A stretch of DNA of 7,879 bases from a bacterium (GTDB lineage: Bacteria > SM23-31 > JAUVVT01), in NCBI GenBank assembly GCA_030616165.1, contig JAUWXV010000175.1, positions 1-7,879 on the forward strand, written 5' to 3'. A model generated the notes under the pieces. It did no database searches and was not told the DNA's origin. It worked only from the letters and a program-made list of their open reading frames with translations. The position numbers were made by a program, and so were the translations under genes. This document shows, one piece after another, positions 1-6,448 of this stretch (positions within the stretch are counted from its first letter, which is position 1; the number at the start of each line of letters is the position of its first letter).

Positions 1-12
1 AAACTTTAATTA

Positions 13-49
13 TATTCTTTATCCCTTGCAGAGCAAGGGATAAAGAATA
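13..49. repeat. Perfect 17-bp hairpin downstream of the SDR gene
   Basis: Arms at 13-29 and 33-49 are exact reverse complements around a 3-nt loop (AGA); the core is TTATCCCTTGC / GCAAGGGATAA. It lies 40 bp beyond the SDR stop codon and could end that transcript. In the minus direction, however, it is followed by TAATTAAAG rather than a T run, so a classical intrinsic terminator is not supported. Its outer TTATCCC / GGGATAA arms resemble those of the hairpin at 4468-4497, so it may be another member of a dispersed palindrome set. Confidence 0.7.
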
Positions 50-70
50 GGTTAAAAGTTTTTGGTGCAA

Positions 71-86
71 CCTTTTTACAAAAAGG
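71..86 (-). other. Weak A/T-rich hairpin just after the SDR stop
   Basis: CCTTTT (71-76) pairs with AAAAGG (81-86) around a 4-nt loop, starting 4 bp past the stop codon. It is a short, mostly A-T stem with no following T tract. It may help protect or end the 3' end of the SDR transcript, but it could be fortuitous. Confidence 0.25.
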
Positions 87-89
87 CTG

Positions 90-824
90 CTAACTTATCA
101 GTCTGCCGCCGTCAACGGCGTAGGCTCCTCCAGTTATAAAATCGGAGCCTTCTATCAGAAATGCAACGGTAGAAGCAATATCTTCAGGAGACCCCATCCT
201 TTTCAACGGAATAGATGCAATTATCTCTTCTCTTTCCTTTTCGGTAAAATCTTCCGGAAGAATTATAGGACCCGGTAATATGCAGTTGACCTGAATATAA
301 GGAGCAAGAGTTTTTGCAAAAGCCTTTGTTAAAGCGATTACTCCTGCTTTAGATACACAATATGGAATATAATTAGTATATGGTCTGATACCGCTCCAGT
401 CGGCTATATTTATAATTTTTCCCTCTTTTCCTTTCAACATCTCGTCAGCGGCATACTTTGAACAAAGAAATGTTCCTTTCAGATTTATATCTATTGTTTT
501 GTCCCAATCTCTCTCAGTAATTGTTTTAAAAGGTGTTTTAAAAAAGACCGCAGCATTGTTTACGAGGATATGCAAGCTCCCAAACTCTTGTAATATTTTT
601 TCAATCATATTTGTAACTTCTTCTGCCTTCGATATATCTGCTTTAAGAGCGGCTGACCTTACACCAAATTTCGTTATCTCTTCCACTACTTTTCCCGCCT
701 CTTTCTGAGAGGTTCTATAATTAACAATAACATTTGCCCCTCTCTCTGCAAGAGTCAAAGCAATACATTTTCCAATCCTTTTCGCACTGCCGGTAACAAG
801 CACAACTTTATCTTTTAATATCAT
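90..824 (-). CDS. SDR-family NADPH-dependent reductase, pteridine reductase (PTR1/FolM)-like
   Basis: A 244-aa Rossmann-fold short-chain dehydrogenase/reductase, full length for the family and expected to be cytosolic. The cofactor motif is TGSAKRIG (11-18), with Arg16 where ordinary FabG-type SDRs have Gly. The YRTS stretch (36-39) after strand 2 suggests NADPH. NNAA is at 89-92 and the YxxxK pair is Tyr155/Lys159. Thirteen residues before Tyr155, where classical SDRs have the catalytic Ser, there is Asp142 (in IADWSG). The Asp-Tyr-Lys triad, the KRIG loop, the NNAAVFFKTP segment and the C-terminal DGGRLIS are hallmarks known from Leishmania PTR1 (Asp181/Tyr194/Lys198) and E. coli FolM. I therefore infer reduction of a pterin or dihydropterin. 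The exact substrate is open, and similar proteins are often annotated simply as 3-oxoacyl-ACP reductase. The ATG at 822-824 has only a weak AAAAAG upstream, and no other Met precedes the Rossmann motif. Confidence 0.88.
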   Translation of the reverse strand: MILKDKVVLVTGSAKRIGKCIALTLAERGANVIVNYRTSQKEAGKVVEEITKFGVRSAALKADISKAEEVTNMIEKILQEFGSLHILVNNAAVFFKTPFKTITERDWDKTIDINLKGTFLCSKYAADEMLKGKEGKIINIADWSGIRPYTNYIPYCVSKAGVIALTKAFAKTLAPYIQVNCILPGPIILPEDFTEKEREEIIASIPLKRMGSPEDIASTVAFLIEGSDFITGGAYAVDGGRLIS

Positions 825-847
825 TATTGCTTTTTATTTATGTTTGA

Positions 848-871
848 AGAGACGCATTGTAATGTGTTTCT
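848..871. repeat. Degenerate palindrome AGAGACGCATT / AATGTGTTTCT
   Basis: Bases 848-858 pair with 861-871 around a 2-nt centre (GT). Two of the eleven pairs are G-T, so the fold is better as plus-strand nucleic acid than as minus-strand. The GAGACGCATTG pattern looks like a decayed copy of a dispersed intergenic palindrome. It lies in the leader region upstream of the SDR gene. Confidence 0.5.
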
Positions 872-886
872 ACTATAAAAAAGAGG

Positions 887-960
887 TATATGGGCGAAGC
901 ATTTTTTTATATTTCATAAACTTTTCGAAAATTATTTGTTTGAATGCTTCGTACCCACAT
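887..960. repeat. Inverted-repeat-bounded MITE-like element (GGGCGAAGCATT type)
   Basis: The left end (about 887-903) contains GGGCGAAGCATT. The right end (943-960) contains AATGCTTCG followed by TA and CCCACAT. CGAAGCATT and AATGCTTCG pair perfectly over 9 bp, and GGG/CCC pair beyond a 2-nt bulge. About 39 bp of AT-rich DNA lies between them. There is no coding capacity. It looks like a small non-autonomous repeat element inserted between the threonine synthase and SDR genes. Confidence 0.5.
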
Positions 961-984
961 AAATAACATGATTTCATTATTTAA

Positions 985-1005
985 GGACGAACCACCGGTT
1001 CGCCT
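985..1005. repeat. Palindrome CGAACC-ACC-GGTTCG with GG/CC flanks
   Basis: CGAACC (988-993) and GGTTCG (997-1002) are perfect arms around ACC. The flanking GG (985-986) and CT (1004-1005) extend the stem past one mismatch. It sits 14 bp beyond the threonine synthase stop codon. It is shaped like a REP-type intergenic repeat and could stabilise or end the thrC mRNA, although no T run follows on the minus strand. Confidence 0.5.
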
Positions 1006-1018
1006 CTACAGGAGATTT

Positions 1019-2518
1019 TTACGATGATGTAATTATATCGATAACTTCTTCGATAATTTTTTGAACTTTTAGAGGTTTATTGGCAAATTTTCTTTCCATG
1101 ATTCCAAATGATTTAAATTTACTGTCAACCTCCTTATCAACACCTTCGGTATGATAGCCAATAGTAGCAATTGGGTCTTTCAACTGGTGTCCAGTTGCAA
1201 TACAAACCACAATCTCATCAGGTTGAATAATCTCCTCTTCATACAAAACCTTTGCCCCTGCAACCGATGCTGCCGATGCAGGTTCGCATCCGAATAATCC
1301 ATTAAGTCCAATTATGGCTTTCGCATCAAGAATCTCCTCATCCGTAACCTTCCTGACCAGACCATTTGTAAATTCCAATGTCCTCAAAGCCTTTTTCAGG
1401 TTTACTGGATGATTTATCTCAATTGCACTTGCGACAGTGCGAGCTTTTATATTGTGTTTCTTCATATACTGGTAGTATTCATTAATTATTTTATTATCAA
1501 CATTCCCATTATTCCAGTGCAGTTTTTTCTCGTTGTATAAAACTTCCAGAGTCGGAGCACCAGTTGAATTGACCATAACAATTTTTGGAATCTTTTTTAT
1601 CAAACCCAGTTCAAAAAGTTCCATAAATGCCTTCCCGAATGCCGAGCCGTTACCCAGATTCCCCCCTGGGAGAATAATCCAGTCTGGAGCCTGCCAGTTT
1701 AATCCCTCTAAAACTCTATACATAATGGTTTTCTGTCCCTCCAGCCTGAATGGATTAACTGAATTCATTATATATACACCTTTTTTTCGTGCCATCTCTT
1801 GTACAAGCGCCATTGCATCATCAAAATCACCCTCTATTTGAATAGTCTTTGCCCCATATTCCAAGCCCTGAGAGAGTTTGCCGTATGCTATCCTTCCTTC
1901 TCCGAAAATTATAAACGCATCAAGAATTCCCGAGTTTCTTGCAAAAGCAGCGAGCGATGCAGAAGTATTACCGGTTGATGCACACACTGCTTTGGTTATA
2001 TCTAACATATTAGCATGAGTAAACGCAGCTGTCAATCCATTATCCTTAAACGAACCACTCGGATTTGTGCCCTCAAATTGTATATAAAAATTTTTATATA
2101 TAAAGTCTAATTCCTTCTTATTTAGATATTTATCATCTAAAATTTTCATTGTACCATTCTTATCCTTGAATATCTTGCCAATGATATATTTCCCCACAAA
2201 ACTTGTATGATACGGAGTAGTATGTCCCTCTGCACCGTCTAAAGAGACAATCTGCCTGGAAAAGGTCTGTTCATTTTCTATATTGACAAATGGGAGTAGT
2301 TCTCTAAACCTCCACACTCCGCTTCTGTCAAAAATAAACCCTATGTTTCCCCTTCTCGCTTCGTAAAATCTTAAGTCCTTTGGATAGTTTATTTTATCCC
2401 ATTCATATTTCACATCGAGCAAATTCCCACATTTTTTACACTCAGTAACTGCCTCTCCAAAATCGTAAGTTTCTCCACATTTTGGTATAATACACTGTTG
2501 ATATACTGGCAAACTCAT
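1019..2518 (-). CDS. thrC: Threonine synthase (PLP-dependent), with N-terminal zinc ribbon
   Basis: A 499-aa cytosolic PLP enzyme of the fold-type II (tryptophan synthase beta) family. It converts O-phosphohomoserine to threonine and phosphate, the last step of threonine synthesis. A zinc-ribbon-like start carries Cys9/Cys14 and Cys27/Cys30. The PLP lysine is Lys158 in NPSGSFKDNG (152-161), STGNTSASLAA spans 181-191, the phosphate-binding loop GGNLGN is at 285-290, and FGCEPASAAS (409-418) and ATGHQLKDP (441-449) lie near the C-terminus. All catalytic motifs are intact. It is longer than the roughly 350-430 aa of many bacterial enzymes because of the N-terminal extension and an internal segment around 110-145. 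The ATG at 2516-2518 is backed by AAGAGG at 2525-2530 with a 6-nt spacer. Its neighbours are not threonine-pathway genes, so it is probably transcribed alone from the candidate promoter at 2583-2611. Confidence 0.95.
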   Translation of the reverse strand: MSLPVYQQCIIPKCGETYDFGEAVTECKKCGNLLDVKYEWDKINYPKDLRFYEARRGNIGFIFDRSGVWRFRELLPFVNIENEQTFSRQIVSLDGAEGHTTPYHTSFVGKYIIGKIFKDKNGTMKILDDKYLNKKELDFIYKNFYIQFEGTNPSGSFKDNGLTAAFTHANMLDITKAVCASTGNTSASLAAFARNSGILDAFIIFGEGRIAYGKLSQGLEYGAKTIQIEGDFDDAMALVQEMARKKGVYIMNSVNPFRLEGQKTIMYRVLEGLNWQAPDWIILPGGNLGNGSAFGKAFMELFELGLIKKIPKIVMVNSTGAPTLEVLYNEKKLHWNNGNVDNKIINEYYQYMKKHNIKARTVASAIEINHPVNLKKALRTLEFTNGLVRKVTDEEILDAKAIIGLNGLFGCEPASAASVAGAKVLYEEEIIQPDEIVVCIATGHQLKDPIATIGYHTEGVDKEVDSKFKSFGIMERKFANKPLKVQKIIEEVIDIITSS

Positions 2519-2582
2519 ATCAAACCTCTTAAAATTTTTCTGATGATAAACAATAAAAAAGATTAAATATTAAGTAACTTTA

Positions 2583-2611
2583 AATATAAATATTCTTAAA
2601 CATTATTGCAA
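2583..2611 (-). promoter_or_regulatory. Candidate sigma70-type promoter for threonine synthase
   Basis: Read on the minus strand, TTGCAA (2606-2611) stands 17 bp upstream of TATATT (2583-2588). That matches the -35/-10 consensus at 4/6 and 5/6. It would give a leader of roughly 58 nt ending at the AAGAGG ribosome site. The region is very AT-rich, so chance matches are easy and this is only a candidate. Confidence 0.35.
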
Positions 2612-2632
2612 TATAATAAAAAATTTTATTTT

Positions 2633-2797
2633 GAAATCCCCCTTAAAAAAGGGGGACATAGGGGGTTGTAAAAAATGAAAATATATTACAATAAAAACTA
2701 ATTATAAAACTGAAACCAATCAAAGATTATTCCGAAACTTCAGAACAGATCTAAGAAAAACAACCCCCTTAATCCCCCTTTGATAAGGGGGAATTGC
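2633..2797. repeat. Inverted pair of CCCCCTT-AAGGGGG repeats around a 90-bp AT-rich core
   Basis: This element explains most of the 419-bp gap between the MBL-fold gene and thrC. Copy 1 (2633-2669, plus orientation) and copy 2 (2760-2797, reverse orientation) are near-identical when one is reverse-complemented. Each has a CCCCCTT hairpin (2638-2644/2649-2655 and 2774-2780/2785-2791, 4-nt loops) followed by AGGGGGTTGT. The spacer 2670-2759 has no convincing ORF. The layout is MITE-like: two facing copies of one repeat, or a short element with long terminal inverted repeats. It lies upstream of the candidate thrC promoter. In the rest of the gap (2519-2582 and 2798-2937) I see only AT-rich DNA. 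Confidence 0.7.
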
Positions 2798-2937
2798 AGT
2801 AACCTGCTCACTATCTCATTGCTTTTTTCAAATCAATTAATTTAATAAATATTATATTATCAGTAACTTACATTAATTTATCCAAGATTTTTAGGGGGTA
2901 TTCATAATAAAAAATCTATTACGTATAATATAACTAT

Positions 2938-3723
2938 TTATTCAATAACAATAGTCCCGTCTTCATCAGTTCTTAGAAACTTTCCCTTTTTAAAATTTTC
3001 ATAATAATCAATCGTTTCAGGATCTGGTATGCCTTCATATAGCCTTGTTTTTGCTGATAATATAATGTATTCAGGATTTACCTTTTCAAGAACACCTTTT
3101 TCCAGACCGTCGGCTGCTCCGTGGTGGCTTACATTAAATATATCGCCGGGTAAAAGATGGGACGCATAATCATCAATAACCTTCCAGGTTAAATCTCTCG
3201 CATCAGAACCAAGAACAGCAGTTTTACCTGGTGTTATAACCTTTAAAACAATACATCCATCGTGGACTGTTCTATTTTTTACTTGATTTATATTTTTAGG
3301 CGGGTTTAATACAAAAATCTGCGCTCCGGGAATATCTTCTGAAAAATACAGAGGTTTTTTTGAGCGGGAGACTTTTCTTATCGGAATCCCATAATTCCTT
3401 ATTGTATCAATGAGTATAAAATACTCTTTATAACTTTCCGGGTCGCTTTCTATATCTTCTTTCCTTAAATCATAAGGAGTAATCCATACCTCCTTTACTT
3501 CAATGTTCTTTTCAAAGATTTCGTACACACCGTCAAAGTGGTCTATGTGAGGGTGAGTTATTATCAGAAGTTCAATCTCGGAAGTCTCTATATAATCGGT
3601 TAAATTATCCTCATTATATTCTTTATCACCTTTTTTGCAGTCAATTACAATTATTTTCCCATTCCATTCTAAAATTATGCAAGAACCATAACCTACGTTC
3701 AAAAAATGAAATTTATATGGCAT
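2938..3723 (-). CDS. Stand-alone ComEC-like metallo-beta-lactamase-fold hydrolase
   Basis: A predicted soluble MBL-fold metal-dependent hydrolase resembling the C-terminal domain of the DNA-uptake protein ComEC/Rec2, but without any membrane channel domain. Numbering from a TTG nine codons upstream: FLNVGYGSCIIL (16-27) matches the ComEC DVGQGDA opening, and IDCKKG is at 36-41. The metal motif THPHIDHFDG (65-74) supplies His66/His68/Asp70/His71. HDGCIVL is at 163-169, GSDA (181-184) supplies a metal Asp, SHHG is at 208-211, and the closing TDEDGTIVI is at 261-269. The active-site set appears complete. I prefer the ATG at 3721-3723 (261 aa) because the family fold begins just after it. The TTG at 3748-3750 would give 270 aa, and neither has a Shine-Dalgarno. 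No signal peptide or TM helix is seen. It follows the 164-aa gene by 62 bp, so the two are probably co-transcribed. The substrate is unknown; nucleic acid or nucleotide phosphodiesters are an inference from ComEC. Confidence 0.85.
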   Translation of the reverse strand: MPYKFHFLNVGYGSCIILEWNGKIIVIDCKKGDKEYNEDNLTDYIETSEIELLIITHPHIDHFDGVYEIFEKNIEVKEVWITPYDLRKEDIESDPESYKEYFILIDTIRNYGIPIRKVSRSKKPLYFSEDIPGAQIFVLNPPKNINQVKNRTVHDGCIVLKVITPGKTAVLGSDARDLTWKVIDDYASHLLPGDIFNVSHHGAADGLEKGVLEKVNPEYIILSAKTRLYEGIPDPETIDYYENFKKGKFLRTDEDGTIVIE

Positions 3724-3785
3724 TATATAAAAATATTTATCAAGTATCAAATAAATTGTATTAAAATTAAAAATATTAATTAATT

Positions 3786-4280
3786 CTATTCTATTAGTTC
3801 ATTTTGGTTTTTAAGAATTAAATCTATTAAAAATTCTAAACAAAATCTTGAATTTTCAGGTGCATTTTCATTTTTAAAGTTTACTAATATATTTTTTGTA
3901 TCAGGCCATATTCTACCATTCTCAATATAAATATTACGTGGAATCAAAGTTTCAAATCTTTTATAGTCTTTATAATTTACATCAATAAATTTCTTTGATA
4001 CTAAAGTTTCAAAAGGTATAATAGCATAAACAATATCTAAAGGTTTGCTTACTTTTTTATATGCACGTCTAACTTTATTATTAAATAAACCAAATGCTTT
4101 AGCTATATTAACTAAACAAGCAACATAGTTTTTAGCTTTTAACTTCTTTTTTGCTTTTTTTAAATAATCTTTCATTTCTTTATCTTTTATAAGATAAATA
4201 CCGAAAAATTTATTATAAATTTTTACTAAGGGATTAATAAATATGGAAATTATAGTGCTTAAAACCGATATTAAATCCAT
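3786..4280 (-). CDS. Hypothetical 164-aa protein, AT-rich, upstream of the MBL-fold gene
   Basis: I do not recognise this protein. It starts with a hydrophobic or amphipathic segment (about 3-30, with Lys20 and Lys24), which could be a membrane anchor. A very basic stretch follows (KKAKKKLKAK, 41-50), then a helical-looking stretch NYVACLVNIAKAFGLF (51-66). The C-terminal part reads YKDYKRFETLIPRNIYIENG (103-122) and ENSRFCLEFLIDLILKNQ (142-159). It contains no histidine and no obvious catalytic motif. By hand count the 500 bases 3781-4280 hold about 105 G+C (21%), far below the flanking aconitase gene, and Lys, Asn and Ile dominate. The ATG at 4278-4280 has only AAAAAG directly before it, with no proper ribosome site. 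Being 62 bp upstream of the MBL-fold gene in the same direction suggests a two-gene unit. The low G+C fits a horizontally acquired gene. Confidence 0.65.
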   Translation of the reverse strand: MDLISVLSTIISIFINPLVKIYNKFFGIYLIKDKEMKDYLKKAKKKLKAKNYVACLVNIAKAFGLFNNKVRRAYKKVSKPLDIVYAIIPFETLVSKKFIDVNYKDYKRFETLIPRNIYIENGRIWPDTKNILVNFKNENAPENSRFCLEFLIDLILKNQNELIE

Positions 4281-4374
4281 CTTTTTATAAAAAATTGTGT
4301 AAATACTGCAATTTTAATTTTATACAAAATGTATTTTAAAAAAAATATTCTTATTAAATTTTATTTTTTATAGC

Positions 4375-4402
4375 TCTCTGTTGGTGTTGTCACCAACAGA
4401 GA
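4375..4402. repeat. Hairpin A: 12-bp perfect stem, loop TTGT
   Basis: TCTCTGTTGGTG (4375-4386) pairs exactly with CACCAACAGAGA (4391-4402). It shares the GTTGGT / ACCAAC core with hairpin B three bases away, of which it is an inverted variant copy. It lies between the aconitase stop and the start of the 164-aa gene. Confidence 0.85.
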
Positions 4403-4405
4403 AAA

Positions 4406-4433
4406 TGTGTGTTGGTCACAAGACCAACACACA
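4406..4433. repeat. Hairpin B: 12-bp perfect stem, loop ACAA
   Basis: TGTGTGTTGGTC (4406-4417) pairs exactly with GACCAACACACA (4422-4433). Reverse-complemented, it is the same 28-nt sequence as hairpin A, including the loop TTGT, except for three base pairs that are flipped C-G to G-C. This is a REP/BIME-like facing pair. Confidence 0.85.
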
Positions 4434-4467
4434 GCATCAATTCATACGTGACATGACACTGGTTCAA

Positions 4468-4497
4468 ATTATCCCCTGACTGAAGTCAGGGGATAAT
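4468..4497. repeat. Hairpin C: 14-bp perfect palindrome, CCCCTGACT type, after aconitase
   Basis: ATTATCCCCTGACT (4468-4481) pairs exactly with AGTCAGGGGATAAT (4484-4497) around GA. It starts 13 bp past the aconitase stop codon and is well placed to end or protect that mRNA, but only TTTG follows on the minus strand, a poor U tract. The CCCCTGACT / AGTCAGGGG core recurs exactly at 6930-6949, so it is a dispersed repeat rather than a gene-specific terminator. Confidence 0.8.
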
Positions 4498-4510
4498 GAT
4501 TATTGAACTT

Positions 4511-6448
4511 CTACAAATTTTTCGCACCTTTTGTAAATTGGAGAAGGCCACCTGCGAAGAGGATATTTTTCTGCCTTTCTGAAAGAGTGTAATTACATAA
4601 TATTTCAATATTTTTTGTTTTATTTTTTAAGACTACAGGTTCACCTATTTTGATATGTTTTTTCAGGTCTGAAAATTCCAGTTGGTCTCCCTGGTCTATT
4701 TTATCATAATCATCAACGTTAGAAAATGAAAGTGGGAGTATCCCGAAATTTATAAGATTGGCAAGATGAATCCTTGCAAAAGATTTAACAATTACTACTT
4801 TTAATCCAAGATACATAGGAGCAAGAGCGGCATGCTCTCTGCTTGAGCCCTGTCCATAATTTTCCCCACCAATTACAATACCTCCACCCTTCTCTTTAGC
4901 CCTTTTTGAAAAATCAGAATCGACCATTGAAAAAACATACTCGGAAATCGCTGGAATATTCGACCTCAAAGGAAGAATTTTTGCTCCTGCAGGCATAATA
5001 TGGTCTGTGGATATATTATTACTCACTTTTAGAAGAACTTCTCCACTGTATACTTCAGATATCTCCTTTCCAATGGGAAGCGGTTTTATGTTAGGACCTC
5101 TTATAATCTCTACCTTTGCCCTTTCCCGGTCACCAAGCGGAGGAATAATCATATTATCATTGATACAAAATTTTTCATACATCTCAATCTCTATCCTCTC
5201 TCCAACGTCTCTTGGGTCTGTAATTACGCCTGCAAGCGCTGATGCAACGGCGGTTTCCGGGCTGCAAAGATAAACGTTTGCCGAGATTGTCCCAGAACGC
5301 CCTTCAAAGTTTCTGTTAAAAGTTCTCAAAGAAATAGCATTGGTTTCTGGTGCCTGTCCCATTCCGATGCAGGGACCACATGCAGACTCAAGAATTCTTG
5401 CACCAGCCTTGATTATATCAGTCAGTGCATCATTCTTGGCAATCATTTCTAACACCTGCTTCGACCCCGGTGAAACAACCATACTTACATCCGGATGCAC
5501 AGATTTCCCTTTAAGCATCGCTGCTACTGTCATCAATTCCATATATGAAGAATTTGTGCAGCTACCAACACAAACTTGTTGAACTTTAAGCCCGGCTATA
5601 TCTTTGACCATCGAAACATTATCCGGGTTATGAGGCTTTGCAATTAAAGGCTCAAGTTCACTTAAATTTATTTCAACAATCTCATCACACTCAGCATCGG
5701 GTTCTGCTTCAAGTGGAATCCAGTCTTCTCCCCTTTTTTGAGCAATCATGTATCTTTTAGTGTTTTCATCGCTCGGAAAGATAGATGTAGTAGCCCCGAG
5801 TTCCGCACCCATATTTGTGATTGTTGCCCTTTCCGTTGCTGAAAGTGTTTTAACACCATCACCACCGTACTCCATAATCTTTCCTGTTCCACCTTTAACC
5901 GTCAGTCTTCTCAAAAGTTCAAGGATTACATCTTTTGAAGTAACCCATGGATTTAATTTTCCTGATAATTTTACCAGCACCACTTTGGGCATTTTTAAGT
6001 AAAACGGACCTCCACCCATAGCCACTGCAACATCAAGCCCACCTGCACCAATCGCTAACATTCCCAGCCCGCCTGCAGTCGGTGTATGACTGTCCGAACC
6101 AAGAAGGGTCTTTCCGGGAACTGCAAATCTCTCAAGATGAACCTGATGACATATTCCGTTGCCGGGCTTTGAAAAATATATTCCATATTTTGCGGCAGCA
6201 GTCTGAAGAAATCTATGGTCATCAGCATTTTCAAAACTGCTCTGAAGCATATTGTGGTCAGCGTAACTCACTGAAAGTTCAGTTTTAACTTTCGGGATGC
6301 CAAGCGCCTCAAATTGAAGATAAGCCATAGTACCTGTAGCATCCTGGGTCAAAGTCTGGTCTATTTTTATTGCAATTTCTTCCCCCGCTTTCATCTCACC
6401 AGATATCAGGTGAGATTTTATTATCTTCCGGGTTATATTTAATCCCAT
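4511..6448 (-). CDS. Aconitate hydratase (short, Aquifex-type aconitase)
   Basis: A 645-aa cytosolic [4Fe-4S] enzyme that interconverts citrate and isocitrate via cis-aconitate in the TCA cycle. The cluster ligands are Cys297 (VGSCTNSS, 294-301), Cys357 and Cys360 (CGPCIGMG, 357-364); the 60- and 3-residue spacings match aconitases. Other motifs are QDATGTMA (35-42), GSDSHTPTAGGLG (117-129), NNISTDHIMPAG (477-488), the substrate-binding GQGSSREHAAL (532-542) in the swivel domain, and SFARIHLANL (556-565). The length is well below the roughly 750-900 aa of mitochondrial, AcnA and AcnB enzymes and fits the putative Aquifex-type aconitase group. Homoaconitase or 3-isopropylmalate dehydratase relatives are less likely because both domains are fused and the aconitase motifs dominate. 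The ATG at 6446-6448 has a strong GGAGG at 6454-6458 with a 5-nt spacer. No other TCA gene adjoins it. The 155-bp gap upstream shows no convincing promoter to me. Confidence 0.93.
   Translation of the reverse strand: MGLNITRKIIKSHLISGEMKAGEEIAIKIDQTLTQDATGTMAYLQFEALGIPKVKTELSVSYADHNMLQSSFENADDHRFLQTAAAKYGIYFSKPGNGICHQVHLERFAVPGKTLLGSDSHTPTAGGLGMLAIGAGGLDVAVAMGGGPFYLKMPKVVLVKLSGKLNPWVTSKDVILELLRRLTVKGGTGKIMEYGGDGVKTLSATERATITNMGAELGATTSIFPSDENTKRYMIAQKRGEDWIPLEAEPDAECDEIVEINLSELEPLIAKPHNPDNVSMVKDIAGLKVQQVCVGSCTNSSYMELMTVAAMLKGKSVHPDVSMVVSPGSKQVLEMIAKNDALTDIIKAGARILESACGPCIGMGQAPETNAISLRTFNRNFEGRSGTISANVYLCSPETAVASALAGVITDPRDVGERIEIEMYEKFCINDNMIIPPLGDRERAKVEIIRGPNIKPLPIGKEISEVYSGEVLLKVSNNISTDHIMPAGAKILPLRSNIPAISEYVFSMVDSDFSKRAKEKGGGIVIGGENYGQGSSREHAALAPMYLGLKVVIVKSFARIHLANLINFGILPLSFSNVDDYDKIDQGDQLEFSDLKKHIKIGEPVVLKNKTKNIEILCNYTLSERQKNILFAGGLLQFTKGAKNL

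Noticed and set aside
499-708. Plus-strand open frame opposite the SDR gene, and similar ones inside thrC (1533-1841) and aconitase (5007-6288)
   Set aside because: They lie wholly within strongly supported minus-strand genes, have low-complexity translations with no family motifs, and no ribosome sites that stand out. They are antisense shadows.
2519-2937. A small RNA gene, tRNA or T-box/threonine leader upstream of thrC
   Set aside because: I found no tRNA cloverleaf, no run of Thr/Ile codons in a leader peptide, and no T-box sequence. The structured part is explained by the inverted CCCCCTT repeats.
3786-4280. HEPN RNase or abortive-infection toxin based on the helical KNYVACLVNIAKAF segment
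   Set aside because: The protein contains no histidine, so the HEPN R-x(4-6)-H catalytic motif cannot be present. The resemblance is only to generic amphipathic helices.
4468-4497. Intrinsic (Rho-independent) terminator for aconitase
   Set aside because: The stem is excellent, but the downstream minus-strand sequence has only three consecutive T residues, and the same palindrome core appears upstream of another gene at 6930-6949. A dispersed repeat is the better explanation.
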